This document shows positions 63,711 through 64,000 of a DNA stretch of 64,000 bases, piece after piece. Each line of letters opens with the position of its first letter. Within the stretch, counting starts at the first letter, position 1. Origin of the DNA: Clostridiales bacterium. GTDB taxonomy: Bacteria > Bacillota > Clostridia > Lachnospirales > Lachnospiraceae. The stretch spans positions 62,001 to 126,000 of the forward strand of contig JAHAJA010000002.1 of NCBI GenBank assembly GCA_018372435.1. The letters run 5' to 3'. The position numbers and the translations under genes are program-made. The notes under the pieces were generated by a model, which did not search any database, was not told where the DNA came from, and worked only from the letters and a program-made list of their open reading frames with translations.

Positions 63711-64000
63711 ATGAAAAAGAAACTAGTGCTATTTTTATTTTTGATTATTTGTCTGTTTGCTATAACAGCATGTTCATCGAAAAAAGAAGCTGCTACATTT
63801 GAATATGATGAAGCATCGGTAAAGGAAACAGCAACTCAATGGCTGGATTCATGGAATCAGACAGATTTTTCTGGATATGATGATGTAACATTAGAAGGAC
63901 TTGTTTCTTCTGGCCAATTGGATGAAGCATCAAAAAAAGTATTCACTACTTGGAGACAGACACAATCTGATATCGGTGCTTTTGTAAAGGTTAAAGATGT
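63711..64000 (+). CDS. Lipoprotein, probably OadG-like sodium-pump subunit (3' end outside window)
   Basis: The visible 96 residues begin MKKKLVLFLFLIICLFAITAC, a lipoprotein signal with lipobox ITAC, followed by a Glu/Asp/Thr-rich segment. In Lachnospiraceae the OadG-family small subunit of sodium-pumping decarboxylases often carries such an N-terminal lipoprotein region before its transmembrane helix, and it follows the carboxyltransferase gene as here. That helix would lie outside the window, so the identification rests on context. An AAAGGGG lies 14 nt before the ATG, which is longer than usual. Confidence 0.6.
   Translation, partial: MKKKLVLFLFLIICLFAITACSSKKEAATFEYDEASVKETATQWLDSWNQTDFSGYDDVTLEGLVSSGQLDEASKKVFTTWRQTQSDIGAFVKVKD

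Overview
The window looks like a chromosomal segment of an AT-rich, spore-forming, anaerobic Gram-positive bacterium of the class Clostridia, most likely family Lachnospiraceae. I infer this from the sporulation protein GerW/YtfJ, strong AAGGAGG ribosome-binding sites with frequent TTG/GTG starts, a monoderm type IV pilus operon without secretin genes, a fused HgdC-type radical-dehydratase activase, and a biotin-type carboxyltransferase next to an OadG-like lipoprotein. There are no rRNA or tRNA genes, no recognisable insertion sequences, phage genes or CRISPR arrays. Apart from one 4.2-kb gene and one 45-codon gene, everything is on the + strand.

Layout. 0-5.4 kb: end of a LacI-type regulator, a lipoprotein cyclophilin, an OmpR/EnvZ-type two-component pair, a lipoprotein and a PH-domain protein. 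5.8-9.5 kb: a Bcp/YaaA peroxide-defence pair, a membrane-anchored arylsulfate sulfotransferase and a glutaredoxin-like protein. 9.7-16 kb: cheV, a divergent sirtuin-like protein, a zinc-ribbon protein with a 39-bp coding minisatellite, hisH-hisF and ung. 16-21.3 kb: a four-gene Gld-type ABC exporter operon. 21.4-25.7 kb (minus strand): a 1412-residue activase with two iron-sulfur ASKHA domains. 26-31 kb: a LysM-collagen-LysM protein, corA behind an unusual leader (consensus promoter, short ORF, hairpin), a rhomboid-like protein and pyk. 31-40 kb: unknown proteins, DUF2953 plus ytfJ, rpmB, a 45-aa membrane protein on the minus strand, an Asp23 protein plus a DhaL/DegV-type fatty-acid kinase, GC-richer 66-bp repeats, and recG.

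40.8-57.9 kb is the most coherent system: a type IV pilus operon of 12 genes in one direction (pilB, pilT, pilC, pilA, pilD, a fused pilM-pilN, pilO, four minor-pilin-like genes) ending in a 1500-residue exported DUF5057-like protein with two calcium-loop-like motifs, a candidate for a pilus-associated surface protein. 58-64 kb: an AAA+ ATPase of the CbxX/SpoVK type, TspO, a D,D-carboxypeptidase, a carboxyltransferase and a truncated OadG-like lipoprotein.

Most transcription units end in long stem-loops, several more than 50 nt long, some without a good U-run. Sigma-A-like promoters with exact 17-nt spacers can be read before many units. Start codons were chosen by ribosome-binding-site position and by the expected N-terminus of the family, so several genes here begin downstream of the longest open frame. 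All family assignments are from reading the protein sequence; no database search was run.
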